Part shown: in pieces, positions 1 through 8,707 of the stretch
Position numbering within the stretch: the stretch's first letter is position 1
Layout of the letters: each line of letters opens with the position of its first letter
DNA from: Lentisphaeria bacterium
Lineage (GTDB): Bacteria; Verrucomicrobiota; Lentisphaeria; Victivallales; Victivallaceae
Direction of reading: 5' to 3'
Assembly (NCBI GenBank): GCA_022768375.1
Contig: JALEMG010000027.1
Coordinates: forward strand, 1 to 61,794
Length of the DNA: 61,794 nucleotides
Translations under genes and position numbers: made by a program
The notes under the pieces: model-generated
Told to the model about the DNA's origin: nothing
What the model saw: the letters and a program-made list of their open reading frames with translations, nothing else
Databases searched by the model: none

Positions 1-1
1 G

Positions 2-2743
2 ACCGGTACGGTTTTGATGTCGGACAACGCGGCGCTGGTATTCGGCAACAGTTCCGACATCAGCATTTCCGCCGCGGTCGCTTTCGGCGCGGACGGCGAC
101 GACGCGGATGAGGTGGCGAGTTTCGGCATGACCTTCAACGGGGCCCGCGTGTCGTTCTCCAACGCGGTGGACCTCTCCGGTGTGGCGGTCTCGATCAACG
201 GCGCGATGCCCGATCCGGGCGCGACCCGGACCGTGGCGTCCGGGGTGTCCGGGATCGACTTCGACAATGTCACTTTCCACGGCGTTGTGGTCGGCAGCGA
301 TCAGCAGGTCAAGATCGGGAAGGCGACCTACGCCTTTGCCCGCGAGAGCAACAATCTGACCGTCAGCCAGATCGTGGTCAAGTACGACGTGGTGTACGCT
401 CAGATGGACGGTTCCGGCTACGTGGTCATCGGCGGCGAAACCATTACCGACGGGGTATTCGATACGGTCGCCGAGGCGAAAAGCGCGCTCAATGCCGGCG
501 GCAAACTGTACGTATTCAACCTGAATTCCGGAACTGAACAGATGTACTTCAACATCAACGATGAGTTGGAGGCGATCTATCAGGGCAGCACCATGTCCGG
601 CTATACCGGAAGCACGTCGATCCCGTGGGGCGGTGCGATTTTCGCGGACGCGAAGACCGATCTCGAACTCGACAACGTGGTCATGACCGGTAACAGAGGC
701 AAGGACGGCGGCGCGTTTTATGCCAAAGGGTCGAATATCGTGATCTCCGGCGGCACCTTCTCCGACAACATCGCCGACGAGGTCGGCAATGGCGACGGCG
801 GCGTGTTCTACATCGGGGGGAGTGATTCCGCCGCCGTAATTGACGTTGCGATCGCATCGGCGGTGTTTTCCGGCAATACCGCCGATCGTTTCGGCGGGGT
901 GGCGTATGACGCACAGTCCGCGTCCTTCACCCTTTCCGGCAGCACTTTCAGCGGCAATACCGCGGGGACGCGAGGCGGGGCGTTGGCGCTCTACGGTGCG
1001 GCGACGACGATTTCCGGCAGCACGTTTGCCGGGAATGCCGCGGGTGATTGCGGCGGCGCGATCTATCTCCAGAAGGATGCCGGCACGCTGACCCTTGACG
1101 GTTCTTCGCAGGCGGTGGTCTTTGACGGCAACGGTGCCGAAAGCGGCGGCGGGGCGCTCTGGGTGCGGGCGGGCGCGGCGACACTGACCGGAGATGTCCG
1201 GTTCCTCACCGCCTCCGACGACATCTACCTCCGGGGGGATATCGCCTCGGTTTCGCTGAGCGTCACCGATGCGGACCTGGATCTCAATGCCGATCTGATC
1301 GCCGGCAACGGCAAGACCGGGGAAGAATTTGTCCAGTACGCGGATAAGATCGGCGTCAGCGATTCCCGGATCGTTTTCGGCAACAGCGAAGCGATCACCG
1401 TTTCAACGCTGAATTTCAGCGGAAACAACGCTGTGGTCCTCAACGGTTCCGCGGCGGTGAACTTCGCTTCTCAGGACCTCTCGGATGTGATGCTGACGGT
1501 GAATGGTTCGGCGTATGTCTCGGATGTGACCGTCGCCACCGGCGTAAGCGCGATCGGCAGTTACACCGTGATCGGCGATGCCGATTTGTTCCTGAAACTG
1601 GACGGCACCGACCTCGTGATGTACGAGAGAGCCGCCGACCTCAAGGACGGCGACGCTCCCGTCGGCAATTACAAGGGGACCGGCGACAGCAATCTGATTA
1701 CGGGCGGCAAGGTGGAAGTGGCGTTCTTCGGCACGACACAGGCTTCCGGCAACGTGCGGACGGTCTTTGCCGGCGGCACGGTGGTCAATTCGGCCATCGG
1801 CGGCGCGCTGGTGCTGGCGGGAAGTTCCGCCGGTCTGGGCGCGGTGACGCTGGATATCCGCGACGGGGTGTCGCTCCTCGGCGGACCTTCCAACGGCGGC
1901 ATGAACTACGTCGCCGGGTATGCCTACGGCGCGAACGCCTCCCCCGCGGCCCGGGACGATGCCAAATGCCTGACCGTGGATTCTGCGGTTCTGAACCTCT
2001 CCGGCTCCAGCATCAACGGCAACCTCTACGCCGGAGCCCACGCCCGCAAAGGCGCGTGGACGGAAGTCACCGCCACGACGATCACCGTGACCGGCGGCAT
2101 CGTGGAGAAGTTGTACGGCGGCGGCTGGGCTGAACGGTACGGCCAGAGCGATGTCGGCACCGCGACGGTGAATATCTCCGGCGGTTCGATCAACCGTCTC
2201 TACGCGGGCGGCGGCAACGGTTCCAACGCGTACACCTACACTACGACCGCGGACCTCACGATCTCCGGCGGGACGGTGGACTACGTCTTCCTCGGCGGCA
2301 GGAACATCAACTGCTTCGTGGGCGACGCGACGCTGACCATCACCGGTGACGACGCGATGACGCTGACCCGGATCTCCGGTCACAACGACTGCGGCGTGGA
2401 CAATACGACCGGCACCGCCGCGCTGAATGTCCGAACCGACGTGACGGTGGACTACCTCGACTATGTGGACAGAATCAACATCGCCGAAGGCGGCAGCCTC
2501 GCCATCGGGGAATTGGCGCTTTACGACGATCCTTCCGTCGAACTGGCGGTGAATCTGATCACGGACGGGGTGGAAAGCGACTGGACGGTGCTGAGCGGAG
2601 CAAGCATGGATGTTCTCGGCGCGGCACAGTTCTACGTCAATGACGCGGCCTACACCGAAGGCGGTGTGGTGATCGGACAGTACACCTATGAACTGACCTT
2701 CGGAGAAGACAGCATCAAGTTCGGCAGAAAGCAACTGGCATAA
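2..2743 (+). CDS. Giant Pmp-like repeat surface protein, 3' part (5' end outside window)
   Basis: The reading frame is open from base 2, so this is the C-terminal part (about 913 codons) of a larger protein. The first half carries many Chlamydia-Pmp-like units: GGA/GGV followed by a beta-strand and FSxN (for example FSGNTA, FAGNAA, FSDNIA), which predict a right-handed beta-helix. The second half has a different Gly-rich repeat built around ISGG and LYAGG. The C-terminus ends in short beta strands (IGQYTYELTFGEDSIKFG) with no recognisable autotransporter barrel, so how it is anchored is unclear. Proteins of this type are secreted or surface-exposed adhesin-like molecules. A 37-codon ORF follows after 11 bases. 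The repeat class is clear; the function is inferred only from the family. Confidence 0.75.
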   Translation, partial: TGTVLMSDNAALVFGNSSDISISAAVAFGADGDDADEVASFGMTFNGARVSFSNAVDLSGVAVSINGAMPDPGATRTVASGVSGIDFDNVTFHGVVVGSDQQVKIGKATYAFARESNNLTVSQIVVKYDVVYAQMDGSGYVVIGGETITDGVFDTVAEAKSALNAGGKLYVFNLNSGTEQMYFNINDELEAIYQGSTMSGYTGSTSIPWGGAIFADAKTDLELDNVVMTGNRGKDGGAFYAKGSNIVISGGTFSDNIADEVGNGDGGVFYIGGSDSAAVIDVAIASAVFSGNTADRFGGVAYDAQSASFTLSGSTFSGNTAGTRGGALALYGAATTISGSTFAGNAAGDCGGAIYLQKDAGTLTLDGSSQAVVFDGNGAESGGGALWVRAGAATLTGDVRFLTASDDIYLRGDIASVSLSVTDADLDLNADLIAGNGKTGEEFVQYADKIGVSDSRIVFGNSEAITVSTLNFSGNNAVVLNGSAAVNFASQDLSDVMLTVNGSAYVSDVTVATGVSAIGSYTVIGDADLFLKLDGTDLVMYERAADLKDGDAPVGNYKGTGDSNLITGGKVEVAFFGTTQASGNVRTVFAGGTVVNSAIGGALVLAGSSAGLGAVTLDIRDGVSLLGGPSNGGMNYVAGYAYGANASPAARDDAKCLTVDSAVLNLSGSSINGNLYAGAHARKGAWTEVTATTITVTGGIVEKLYGGGWAERYGQSDVGTATVNISGGSINRLYAGGGNGSNAYTYTTTADLTISGGTVDYVFLGGRNINCFVGDATLTITGDDAMTLTRISGHNDCGVDNTTGTAALNVRTDVTVDYLDYVDRINIAEGGSLAIGELALYDDPSVELAVNLITDGVESDWTVLSGASMDVLGAAQFYVNDAAYTEGGVVIGQYTYELTFGEDSIKFGRKQLA

Positions 2744-2754
2744 GGAGTTTCATC

Positions 2755-2868
2755 ATGCGGATCGACTACGAACACCCGGAACTTGCCGAAGTGGACTTCG
2801 GCAAGTTCGCCAGCGGCGAGAGCAAAGCGCCCGACTACGACGACGATACCGACGATCTGGGGCTGTAA
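2755..2868 (+). CDS. Small acidic protein, 37 aa, downstream of the Pmp-like gene
   Basis: This ATG ORF of 37 codons has a perfect AGGAG seven bases before the start, and that motif overlaps the stop codon of the surface-protein gene. The product starts MRIDYEHPELAEVDFGKF and ends in a run rich in Asp (DYDDDTDDLGL). It has no signal peptide and no membrane segment. A strong rho-independent terminator begins 27 bases after its stop, so it is the last cistron of the surface-protein transcript. I do not recognise the family. The combination of a good ribosome-binding site, tight spacing and a downstream terminator argues that it is a real gene. A role tied to export or maturation of the large protein is only a guess. 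Confidence 0.6.
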   Translation: MRIDYEHPELAEVDFGKFASGESKAPDYDDDTDDLGL

Positions 2869-2894
2869 ACCGAAACGGTTCGAAACCAACCGCC

Positions 2895-2926
2895 GCCCTG
2901 CCGGAACAAACCGGCAGGGCGTTTTT
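2895..2926 (+). terminator. Rho-independent terminator
   Basis: A perfect 10-bp stem (GCCCTGCCGG/CCGGCAGGGC) with a 6-base loop is followed by G and five T. It ends the surface-protein/small-ORF transcript. Confidence 0.93.
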
Positions 2927-3353
2927 CGTCAGGGGCGGGACTGCTCGCCCCTCCCCCGCCCCCCCCGCTCCCGGCAGGGCTAAGGCCCTGCTCCCCGAGG
3001 TCTCGTTCGGCGGTCTGCGAAGGACGGCTTCGGGAAAAACGCGATCAAATCTGTGACCGCACTTGCCGCTCCGGAGGAGAACACCCCCGGATCCCTCGGC
3101 GCGTCGGCTCCCGCCGGTCGCGCGGCGGTCCGCAGTCGTTGGGGACACGCAGCCCGTTCGCAATCTGCACACGGTGTGCCCGTCAATGCCGAGACAGCCC
3201 ATCGGGGGGTGGGAATCCGGCGGGAACCGATACGGAAGGCTCACCGCTTCTCATGAAAGGGAAGCGGGCTTGGGGGGGAGGAGTGTTCTTTCCGTATGAA
3301 AAGAATTTTCCCCTCTCCCGAGAACAGTTTTCCTTTTTCAAACCGGACCGAAT
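2927..3353. other. Intergenic stretch, no gene seen
   Basis: These 427 GC-rich bases lie between the terminator and the convergent aminotransferase gene. Several short frames are open, but none has a ribosome-binding site or recognisable protein content. A run of eight G near 3272 and a small hairpin near 3245-3266 are the only visible structure. Confidence 0.5.
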
Positions 3354-4544
3354 TTATTTCCGCACGGCGGCCGCGGCCCGCCGGAAAGATTCGGCCGAAG
3401 CGGTGATGGTGCGTTCCGAGACGCAGAAGGCCAGCCGGAAGTGCCCCGGCAATCCGAATCCGCCGCCGGGGACGGCCAGCACCCGCTCTTTAAGCAGCGC
3501 GGCAATGAAAACTTTCTCGTCCGGGGTCGGGGATTTCGGGAAAAAGTAAAAGGCCCCCTGCGGCATCACGAATTCGATCCCTGCTCCGGTCAGCACCTCG
3601 GCCATGGCGTTGCGGCGGCGGCGGTACACCTCCAGATCGACCTGGCAATCCCAGCATTTTGCGATGAGTTTCTGCGCGACCACCGGAGCGTTGACAAAGC
3701 CGAGGATGCGGTTGGTCAGCGTGAGGGCGGCCACCAGTTCGGCGGCGTTCTCCAGTTTGGGGGATACCGCGACATAACCGATACGCTCCCCGGGAAGCGA
3801 CAGGCTCTTGGAGAAGGAACCGATGACCGCCGCGCCGTCGTAGATGTCCAGCATGGAGGGGATCTCCGCGCCGTCGAAATTGAGAAAGCGGTACGGTTCG
3901 TCCGCGACAATATAGATCATGCGGCCGAATTTCTCCCGGGCGCGGCGCAGAACCGCGGCGACGGCTTCCAGTTCGGCGCGGGAATAGATGCGCCCGGTGG
4001 GATTGTTGGGGGAGTTGAGGATCACCGCCCGGGTACGCCCGGTGACGGCGGCGGCGATGGCGGCGATGTCCAGCGAAAAATCGGCGTTGGTCCGCACCGG
4101 TTTGAGTTTTCCGCCGAAATTCCCGGCGTAAAATCCGTATTCCACAAAGTACGGCGCGGGACAGATCACTTCGTCGCCCGGGGTCAGCACCGCCCGGAAC
4201 AGGGCGTTGATGCCTCCGGCGGCGCCGCAGGTGATGACGAGATTCTCCGCCGGGACGGGCAGCCCCTGCTCCCGGCTGACCAGCCGGGCCAGCGCCTGCC
4301 GGACCGCGGGGTCGCCGGCGTTGGGCATGTAGCCGAATGCGAACGGCTGATCGCTGGCCGCGGCCAGTTCCGTCATCGCCGCCTTGATCTCCGGCGGCGG
4401 CGGCAGATCGGGATTGCCCAGACTGAAATCGTAGACGTTGTCCGCGCCGTACTGCCGCTTCAACTCGATCCCCGCCTCGAACATCTTCCGGATCATGGAG
4501 GAATTGCCGAGAAAACCTTTCATCTCGTCGGTAACCAACTGCAT
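3354..4544 (-). CDS. PLP-dependent aminotransferase (aspartate aminotransferase-like, class I/II)
   Basis: This 396-aa fold-type I aminotransferase transfers an amino group between an amino acid and a 2-oxo acid in the cytoplasm. Visible motifs are the substrate/PLP segment NSPNNPTGRIY, the PLP-contacting ADEPYR, and the Schiff-base lysine in SFSKSLSLPGERIGY. The start is placed at the ATG at 4544 (MQLVTDEMKGF), preceded by AGGGTGA. The frame is open further upstream, but that part would lie inside the promoter. It is monocistronic and divergent from the zinc-ribbon/DinG operon. Sequence alone does not fix the substrate: Asp, aromatic or another amino acid are all possible. Confidence 0.85.
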   Translation of the reverse strand: MQLVTDEMKGFLGNSSMIRKMFEAGIELKRQYGADNVYDFSLGNPDLPPPPEIKAAMTELAAASDQPFAFGYMPNAGDPAVRQALARLVSREQGLPVPAENLVITCGAAGGINALFRAVLTPGDEVICPAPYFVEYGFYAGNFGGKLKPVRTNADFSLDIAAIAAAVTGRTRAVILNSPNNPTGRIYSRAELEAVAAVLRRAREKFGRMIYIVADEPYRFLNFDGAEIPSMLDIYDGAAVIGSFSKSLSLPGERIGYVAVSPKLENAAELVAALTLTNRILGFVNAPVVAQKLIAKCWDCQVDLEVYRRRRNAMAEVLTGAGIEFVMPQGAFYFFPKSPTPDEKVFIAALLKERVLAVPGGGFGLPGHFRLAFCVSERTITASAESFRRAAAAVRK

Positions 4545-4581
4545 TGCTTTCACCCTGAGTTTGCGTTTTCCAGTTCCGTGT

Positions 4582-4610
4582 AATATAGCACACCGGCGGA
4601 ATTTTTTCAA
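4582..4610 (-). promoter_or_regulatory. Sigma-70-type promoter of the aminotransferase gene
   Basis: Read on the minus strand: TTGAAA (4610-4605), 17-bp spacer ending TGC, TATATT (4587-4582). It sits 38 bp upstream of the chosen start. Confidence 0.8.
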
Positions 4611-4630
4611 AGGTTTTTCCCGGGGCGCAC

Positions 4631-4659
4631 TTGACAGGGACGGGAAAAACGCTTATATT
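4631..4659 (+). promoter_or_regulatory. Sigma-70-type promoter of the zinc ribbon-AlbA_2-DinG operon
   Basis: TTGACA (4631-4636), 17-bp spacer, TATATT (4654-4659). It lies back-to-back with the aminotransferase promoter. Confidence 0.85.
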
Positions 4660-4687
4660 TCCCCCAGCGAAGAAGGGAGAAACGATC

Positions 4688-5398
4688 ATGCTGGATGCGA
4701 ACTTGAACGCGCTGTTGAAACTTCAGGACTTGGATATGCGCAAGCGGGGCATGGAGACCCGGCTGACCCTGCTGCCCAGGGAGATGGACGCCATCATCGC
4801 CAGACGGGATGCGCTCAACGCCGCCACCGCCGCCGCCGCGGACGCGGTCAAAAAGGAGGAACTGGCCGTCAAGACCGGCGAAGGCGAAATCGCCCGGCTG
4901 GAGAGCAGCATCCAGAAACTCCAGCAGCAATCGGCGCTGGTCAAGAAAAACAACGAATATCAGGCCATGCTGATGCAGATCGCCGCGGAAAAGGGCCGGA
5001 TCGGGGAGATCGAGGAGCAGTTGATCGAACGTTTCGACCGTCTGGAACAACTCAAAGCCGAGGCGGAGGAGACGCGCAAGCGCAACGCTTCGGAACTGCG
5101 GGCGGCCCGGGGCGAATTCGAGGAACTGCTGGCGTTCTCCAAAAACGTCAAAGAGGAGATCGCCAAACTGACCGCCGAGCGGCCGAAACTCGCCGCCGCC
5201 GTGCCCGACGAGTTGCTCGGCACCTACATGCGGCTGCTCAAGGGCAAGGACGGTTCCGCGCCGGTGGCCAAAGTGGACAACGGATGCTGCGGCAACTGCC
5301 ACATGCGCGTGACGATGCAGACGCTGAACGAACTGTCGAAGGGCAAACTGGCAAGTTGCGACAACTGCCAGCACCTGCTCTACGTGGACGGCGAGTGA
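4688..5398 (+). CDS. Coiled-coil protein with C-terminal C4 zinc ribbon (CT398/DUF164-like)
   Basis: This 236-aa protein has a long helical coiled-coil region (about residues 5-180, rich in Glu, Lys and Leu). A C-terminal zinc ribbon has Cys 200/201, 204, 224 and 227 in the pattern CCGNC...CDNC. This matches the widespread bacterial family typified by Chlamydia CT398, whose role is uncertain. Nucleic-acid or flagellar/sigma-54-related functions have been proposed for relatives. The start at 4688 is preceded by AAGGGAGA. Its stop overlaps the next start by one base (TGATG), so the two genes are translationally coupled. It is the promoter-proximal gene of a DNA-metabolism operon. Confidence 0.75.
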   Translation: MLDANLNALLKLQDLDMRKRGMETRLTLLPREMDAIIARRDALNAATAAAADAVKKEELAVKTGEGEIARLESSIQKLQQQSALVKKNNEYQAMLMQIAAEKGRIGEIEEQLIERFDRLEQLKAEAEETRKRNASELRAARGEFEELLAFSKNVKEEIAKLTAERPKLAAAVPDELLGTYMRLLKGKDGSAPVAKVDNGCCGNCHMRVTMQTLNELSKGKLASCDNCQHLLYVDGE

Positions 5399-6639
5399 TG
5401 ACCTCTCTGAAGTCATACGATCCGGAGGAACTGGTCTTCCGCGGCGTGGAATCCGACGAACTGGACTACAAGGCCGCGATGAACTGGAACACCATGAGCC
5501 GGACGGAGAAAGGCAAACTCCTGCGGCATCTGACCGCATTCGCCAATACCCGGGGCGGTTTTCTGGTCATCGGGGTCGGGGAAAGCGATTCCGGCGTTCC
5601 GGATCAGCGGACCGGGGTGAGCGAGCGGGAGGCGGCCAGTTTCGACCCCACGGCGGTGGGCAACTTCATCAATTCCCATGTGGAGCCGCCGCTGGATTTC
5701 ACCATCGACCGGCCGGAGGTCCGGGGCAGACGGTTCGTGATCTTCGCCGTGCGGCCGTTTTCCGGACTGCCGCACATCTGCAGCCGGGGCATTGAGACGG
5801 AACTGCAGGAAGGGGTGTTCTACATCCGCACCGGCGAAGCCTCCAGCCGCCCGGCGCGCCGGGCGCTGGAGATGCAGAACCTCATCCGGCGCTGTATGCG
5901 CAACGAACGGGAACAGTTGGGCCGGGTCCTGCGGGGCATCCTGTACGAAACCGGGACATTGTCCGCCGAGACCGCGGCGGGACGGCTGCCGGATCTGGCC
6001 GAGGACGCGGAACAGTATTTCCGGCGGCGGCACACGGAAACTGCCGACGCGGTGCTGTGCAAGTTTTTCATCATCCCGCCGACAGCGGAAGTGCACACCA
6101 CCCGGGAGGAGCGGCGCGCGGCGGTGGCGGCGGCGCCGTTCATCCGGCGCAACGCGGTGTTTCTCAGCGGGGAGGAGTGTCAGTCCGGCGGCAAAGCCCC
6201 CGGGTCTCTGCGGATGCTCTCCCGCAAACGGCCGCTGATGTGGCAGTTTTTCGACCGCGGGCTGTTTCTGTATTTCCGCTTCACGCCGGAAACGGAATTC
6301 ACGCCGGAGTATCTGGCCCGGTTCTGCGCCGAAGCGGTGGCATTCGCCGGCAATCTGGCGGCGGAACTGTGCGGCGGCGAGGAACTGCTGACGCTGAAAG
6401 CGGCATTTTCCGGCGCCGGGAACGGACGGAAACTGCAGTTGTGTTCGGGCGAGCGGAAATTTTCCGCCGACGGCGGCGAGATCGCCGCGGAGATCAGCCG
6501 CAGCGCCGCCGATCTGGTCAGCGGCAGGGAAAATCACGCGCTCCGGCTGTTTCACCGGCTGGGGGAAAACTTCAAACTGCCGGACCGTCTGCTCGACCCG
6601 CTGGAGCCGGCGATGCGGAACTTTCTGGCCCGGCGATGA
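5398..6639 (+). CDS. AlbA_2/Schlafen-like domain protein
   Basis: This 413-aa protein has an N-terminal AlbA_2 (divergent AAA-4) domain. The typical signature is ESDELDYK near residues 18-25, FANTRGGFLVIGV near 48-60, and GVFYIRTGEASSRPA near 140-155. Family members occur as putative nucleic-acid-binding or nuclease-like proteins and in regulators. No winged helix was evident at the C-terminus. The remaining 250 residues are unrecognised. It is coupled at both ends: TGATG with the zinc-ribbon gene and ATGA with the DinG-type helicase gene. That placement implies it works with DNA repair enzymes, which is an inference from context. Confidence 0.7.
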   Translation: MTSLKSYDPEELVFRGVESDELDYKAAMNWNTMSRTEKGKLLRHLTAFANTRGGFLVIGVGESDSGVPDQRTGVSEREAASFDPTAVGNFINSHVEPPLDFTIDRPEVRGRRFVIFAVRPFSGLPHICSRGIETELQEGVFYIRTGEASSRPARRALEMQNLIRRCMRNEREQLGRVLRGILYETGTLSAETAAGRLPDLAEDAEQYFRRRHTETADAVLCKFFIIPPTAEVHTTREERRAAVAAAPFIRRNAVFLSGEECQSGGKAPGSLRMLSRKRPLMWQFFDRGLFLYFRFTPETEFTPEYLARFCAEAVAFAGNLAAELCGGEELLTLKAAFSGAGNGRKLQLCSGERKFSADGGEIAAEISRSAADLVSGRENHALRLFHRLGENFKLPDRLLDPLEPAMRNFLARR

Positions 6640-8699
6640 TCGACACGGATTTTCTGGCCGACGCCGCCGGAGCGGAGGATTTCGACGGCTTCGATCCCGA
6701 CGACTTCGCGGTGGACTATCTCCCGGAGCGCGAGTGTCAGGTCGATCTGCGGTCCGAATGCGAAGCGTTCTTCTCTCCGGGCGGCACGCTCGCCCGGAGC
6801 GGCGGGGTCAACGGCGCGCCCTGCGAGGAGCGCCCCCAGCAACTCACCATGGCGCTGGCCGCGGCGGACGCGCTGGAAACGGGAAGCAACCTCTGCGTCG
6901 AAGCCCCCACCGGAGTCGGCAAAAGTTTCGCCTACCTGGTGCCGCTGATCCATTACGCCGTCCACCGCCGACGGCCGGCGCTGGTCTCCACCGAAACCAT
7001 CAATCTCCAGCACCAGTTGATCGAAAAAGACCTGCCTTTTTTGCAGGAACTCTGCGGCACGGACTTCAAGATCGCACTGGCCAAAGGCCGGAGCAATTAC
7101 CTCTGCCGACGGCGGCTGTCCCTGCTCTCCGGGGAACAGCGGGACGCCCTGCTGCCGATCCCGCATCTGGCCATGGAGACCGAACGGATCATCCGGGATC
7201 TGGAAGCCGGACGGGACCAGCAGTTCGTTTCCGGCGTCCGGGGAAATTACGCCGTGTGGAATCTGGTCTGTTCCGAAAGCGGCAACTGCGCCGGCAGTCA
7301 GTGCGAGTTCTTCCGCTCCTGCTACTACTTCCGCGCCCGGCGCAAATGGGACGAGGCGGACATCGTCGTGGCCAATCACGCGCTGTTCCTCACCGATCTG
7401 GCCATCCGCGCCGAAAACGGCAGCGGCGCGGCGCTGCTGCCGGATTACGGCGCGGTGCTGATCGACGAGGCTCACACGCTGGAGAACAACGCCGCCGGTC
7501 ACCTGGGACTGCGCCTCAACAAAGCCGCCATGCTGGGGACGCTCAACCGGCTCTACAATCCGGAACGCGCCAAAGGTCTGCTGATGCGGCAGGGCCCGGA
7601 AATGCTCCGACTCCGCAGCCTGACCCAGAGCGTCCGGGACGAGACGTACGGTTTTTTCGCGCCCTACGAGGAACTCGTCCGCAAGAGCGGCGGGACCTCC
7701 CTCCGACTGCCGGAATCCGCGCCCGATCCCTTTCCGTCGGCGCTGGTCGACGCGCTGATCCATCTGGAGAATCTGCTGGCCGACACGGTGGAAAACGAGA
7801 CCGACGAAGCCTTCCGCACCGAATTGTCCAGTTACCGCGACCGGTGCCGGGCGTTCCTCGACATGATCTCGGACTTCACCGGCAGAAGCATGACGGACGC
7901 GGTGTATTTTCTGGAGATGGAGCGCGACACGCTCACCCTCTGCGCCGCCCCGCTCAACGTGGCTGAGCTGCTGGCGAAAATGCTTTTCGACGGTTCGCTG
8001 CCGGTGATTCTGTGCAGTGCCACCATGACCGTGGCGGGGAACTTCGACTACTACGCCGGGCGGATCGGCTTCACCGGAGGGAAGATGATGCAGTTGGATT
8101 CGCCGTTCTCGTCCGATCAGGCGCAGGTGGTGATCCCGCCGGGCATGCCGGAACCGGACGCGCCGGACTACCTGCCCTCGCTGGCGGAGAAAATCTATGA
8201 ACTGGTGGAGGAAAATGACGGCAGCGCGTTCGTGCTTTTCACCAGTTACCGAAGTCTGCGGTACTGTGCCGACGCGCTGCGGGAACGCTTCGCTGCCGGA
8301 AACCGGCTGCTGCTGGAACAGGGCGGAGAACTGGACCGCGACACGATGCTGCGGACATTTCGCGGCACGCCGCATTCGGTGCTGTTCGGCGCGGACAGTT
8401 TCTGGACCGGGGTCGATGTGCCGGGGGAGAATCTGAGCATGGTCATCATCACCCGGCTGCCGTTCGCCTCGCCGGGTTCGCCGCTGATCGCCGCCCGACA
8501 GGAACGGATCGAGCGAAGCGGGCGCAGTTCGTTCGCCGAATACTCCCTGCCCGAAGCAGTCCTGAAGTTCCGGCAGGGGGTGGGCCGTCTGATCCGCAAC
8601 CGGACCGACCGGGGAAAAATCGTGGTGCTGGACTCCCGGATCACCGGCAAGAGTTACGGCAGGAAATTTCTGCGATCCATACCATATCAAGTCGGATAG
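6636..8699 (+). CDS. dinG: DinG-type Fe-S ATP-dependent DNA helicase (XPD family)
   Basis: This 687-aa superfamily 2 helicase has Walker A in APTGVGKS (residues 90-97). The DEAH box in LIDEAHTLENN lies near residue 277, and motif VI is GVGRLIRNRTDRGKIVVLD near residue 648. Between Walker A and DEAH lies the iron-sulfur cluster segment with four Cys in CSESGNCAGSQCEFFRSC. These enzymes unwind forked DNA, D-loops and R-loops in the 5'-3' direction. The start ATG overlaps the preceding stop (ATGA). The N-terminal 60 residues are acidic and have no clear counterpart in E. coli DinG. Endonuclease IV follows 8 bases after the stop, which fits a repair operon. Confidence 0.85.
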   Translation: MIDTDFLADAAGAEDFDGFDPDDFAVDYLPERECQVDLRSECEAFFSPGGTLARSGGVNGAPCEERPQQLTMALAAADALETGSNLCVEAPTGVGKSFAYLVPLIHYAVHRRRPALVSTETINLQHQLIEKDLPFLQELCGTDFKIALAKGRSNYLCRRRLSLLSGEQRDALLPIPHLAMETERIIRDLEAGRDQQFVSGVRGNYAVWNLVCSESGNCAGSQCEFFRSCYYFRARRKWDEADIVVANHALFLTDLAIRAENGSGAALLPDYGAVLIDEAHTLENNAAGHLGLRLNKAAMLGTLNRLYNPERAKGLLMRQGPEMLRLRSLTQSVRDETYGFFAPYEELVRKSGGTSLRLPESAPDPFPSALVDALIHLENLLADTVENETDEAFRTELSSYRDRCRAFLDMISDFTGRSMTDAVYFLEMERDTLTLCAAPLNVAELLAKMLFDGSLPVILCSATMTVAGNFDYYAGRIGFTGGKMMQLDSPFSSDQAQVVIPPGMPEPDAPDYLPSLAEKIYELVEENDGSAFVLFTSYRSLRYCADALRERFAAGNRLLLEQGGELDRDTMLRTFRGTPHSVLFGADSFWTGVDVPGENLSMVIITRLPFASPGSPLIAARQERIERSGRSSFAEYSLPEAVLKFRQGVGRLIRNRTDRGKIVVLDSRITGKSYGRKFLRSIPYQVG

Positions 8700-8707
8700 G
8701 GGGTTTT

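Noticed and set aside
1403-2734. Long minus-strand open frame inside the surface-protein gene
   Set aside because: It is the antisense frame of a GC-rich repetitive gene; its His/Val/Gly-rich product has no family features and no ribosome-binding site.
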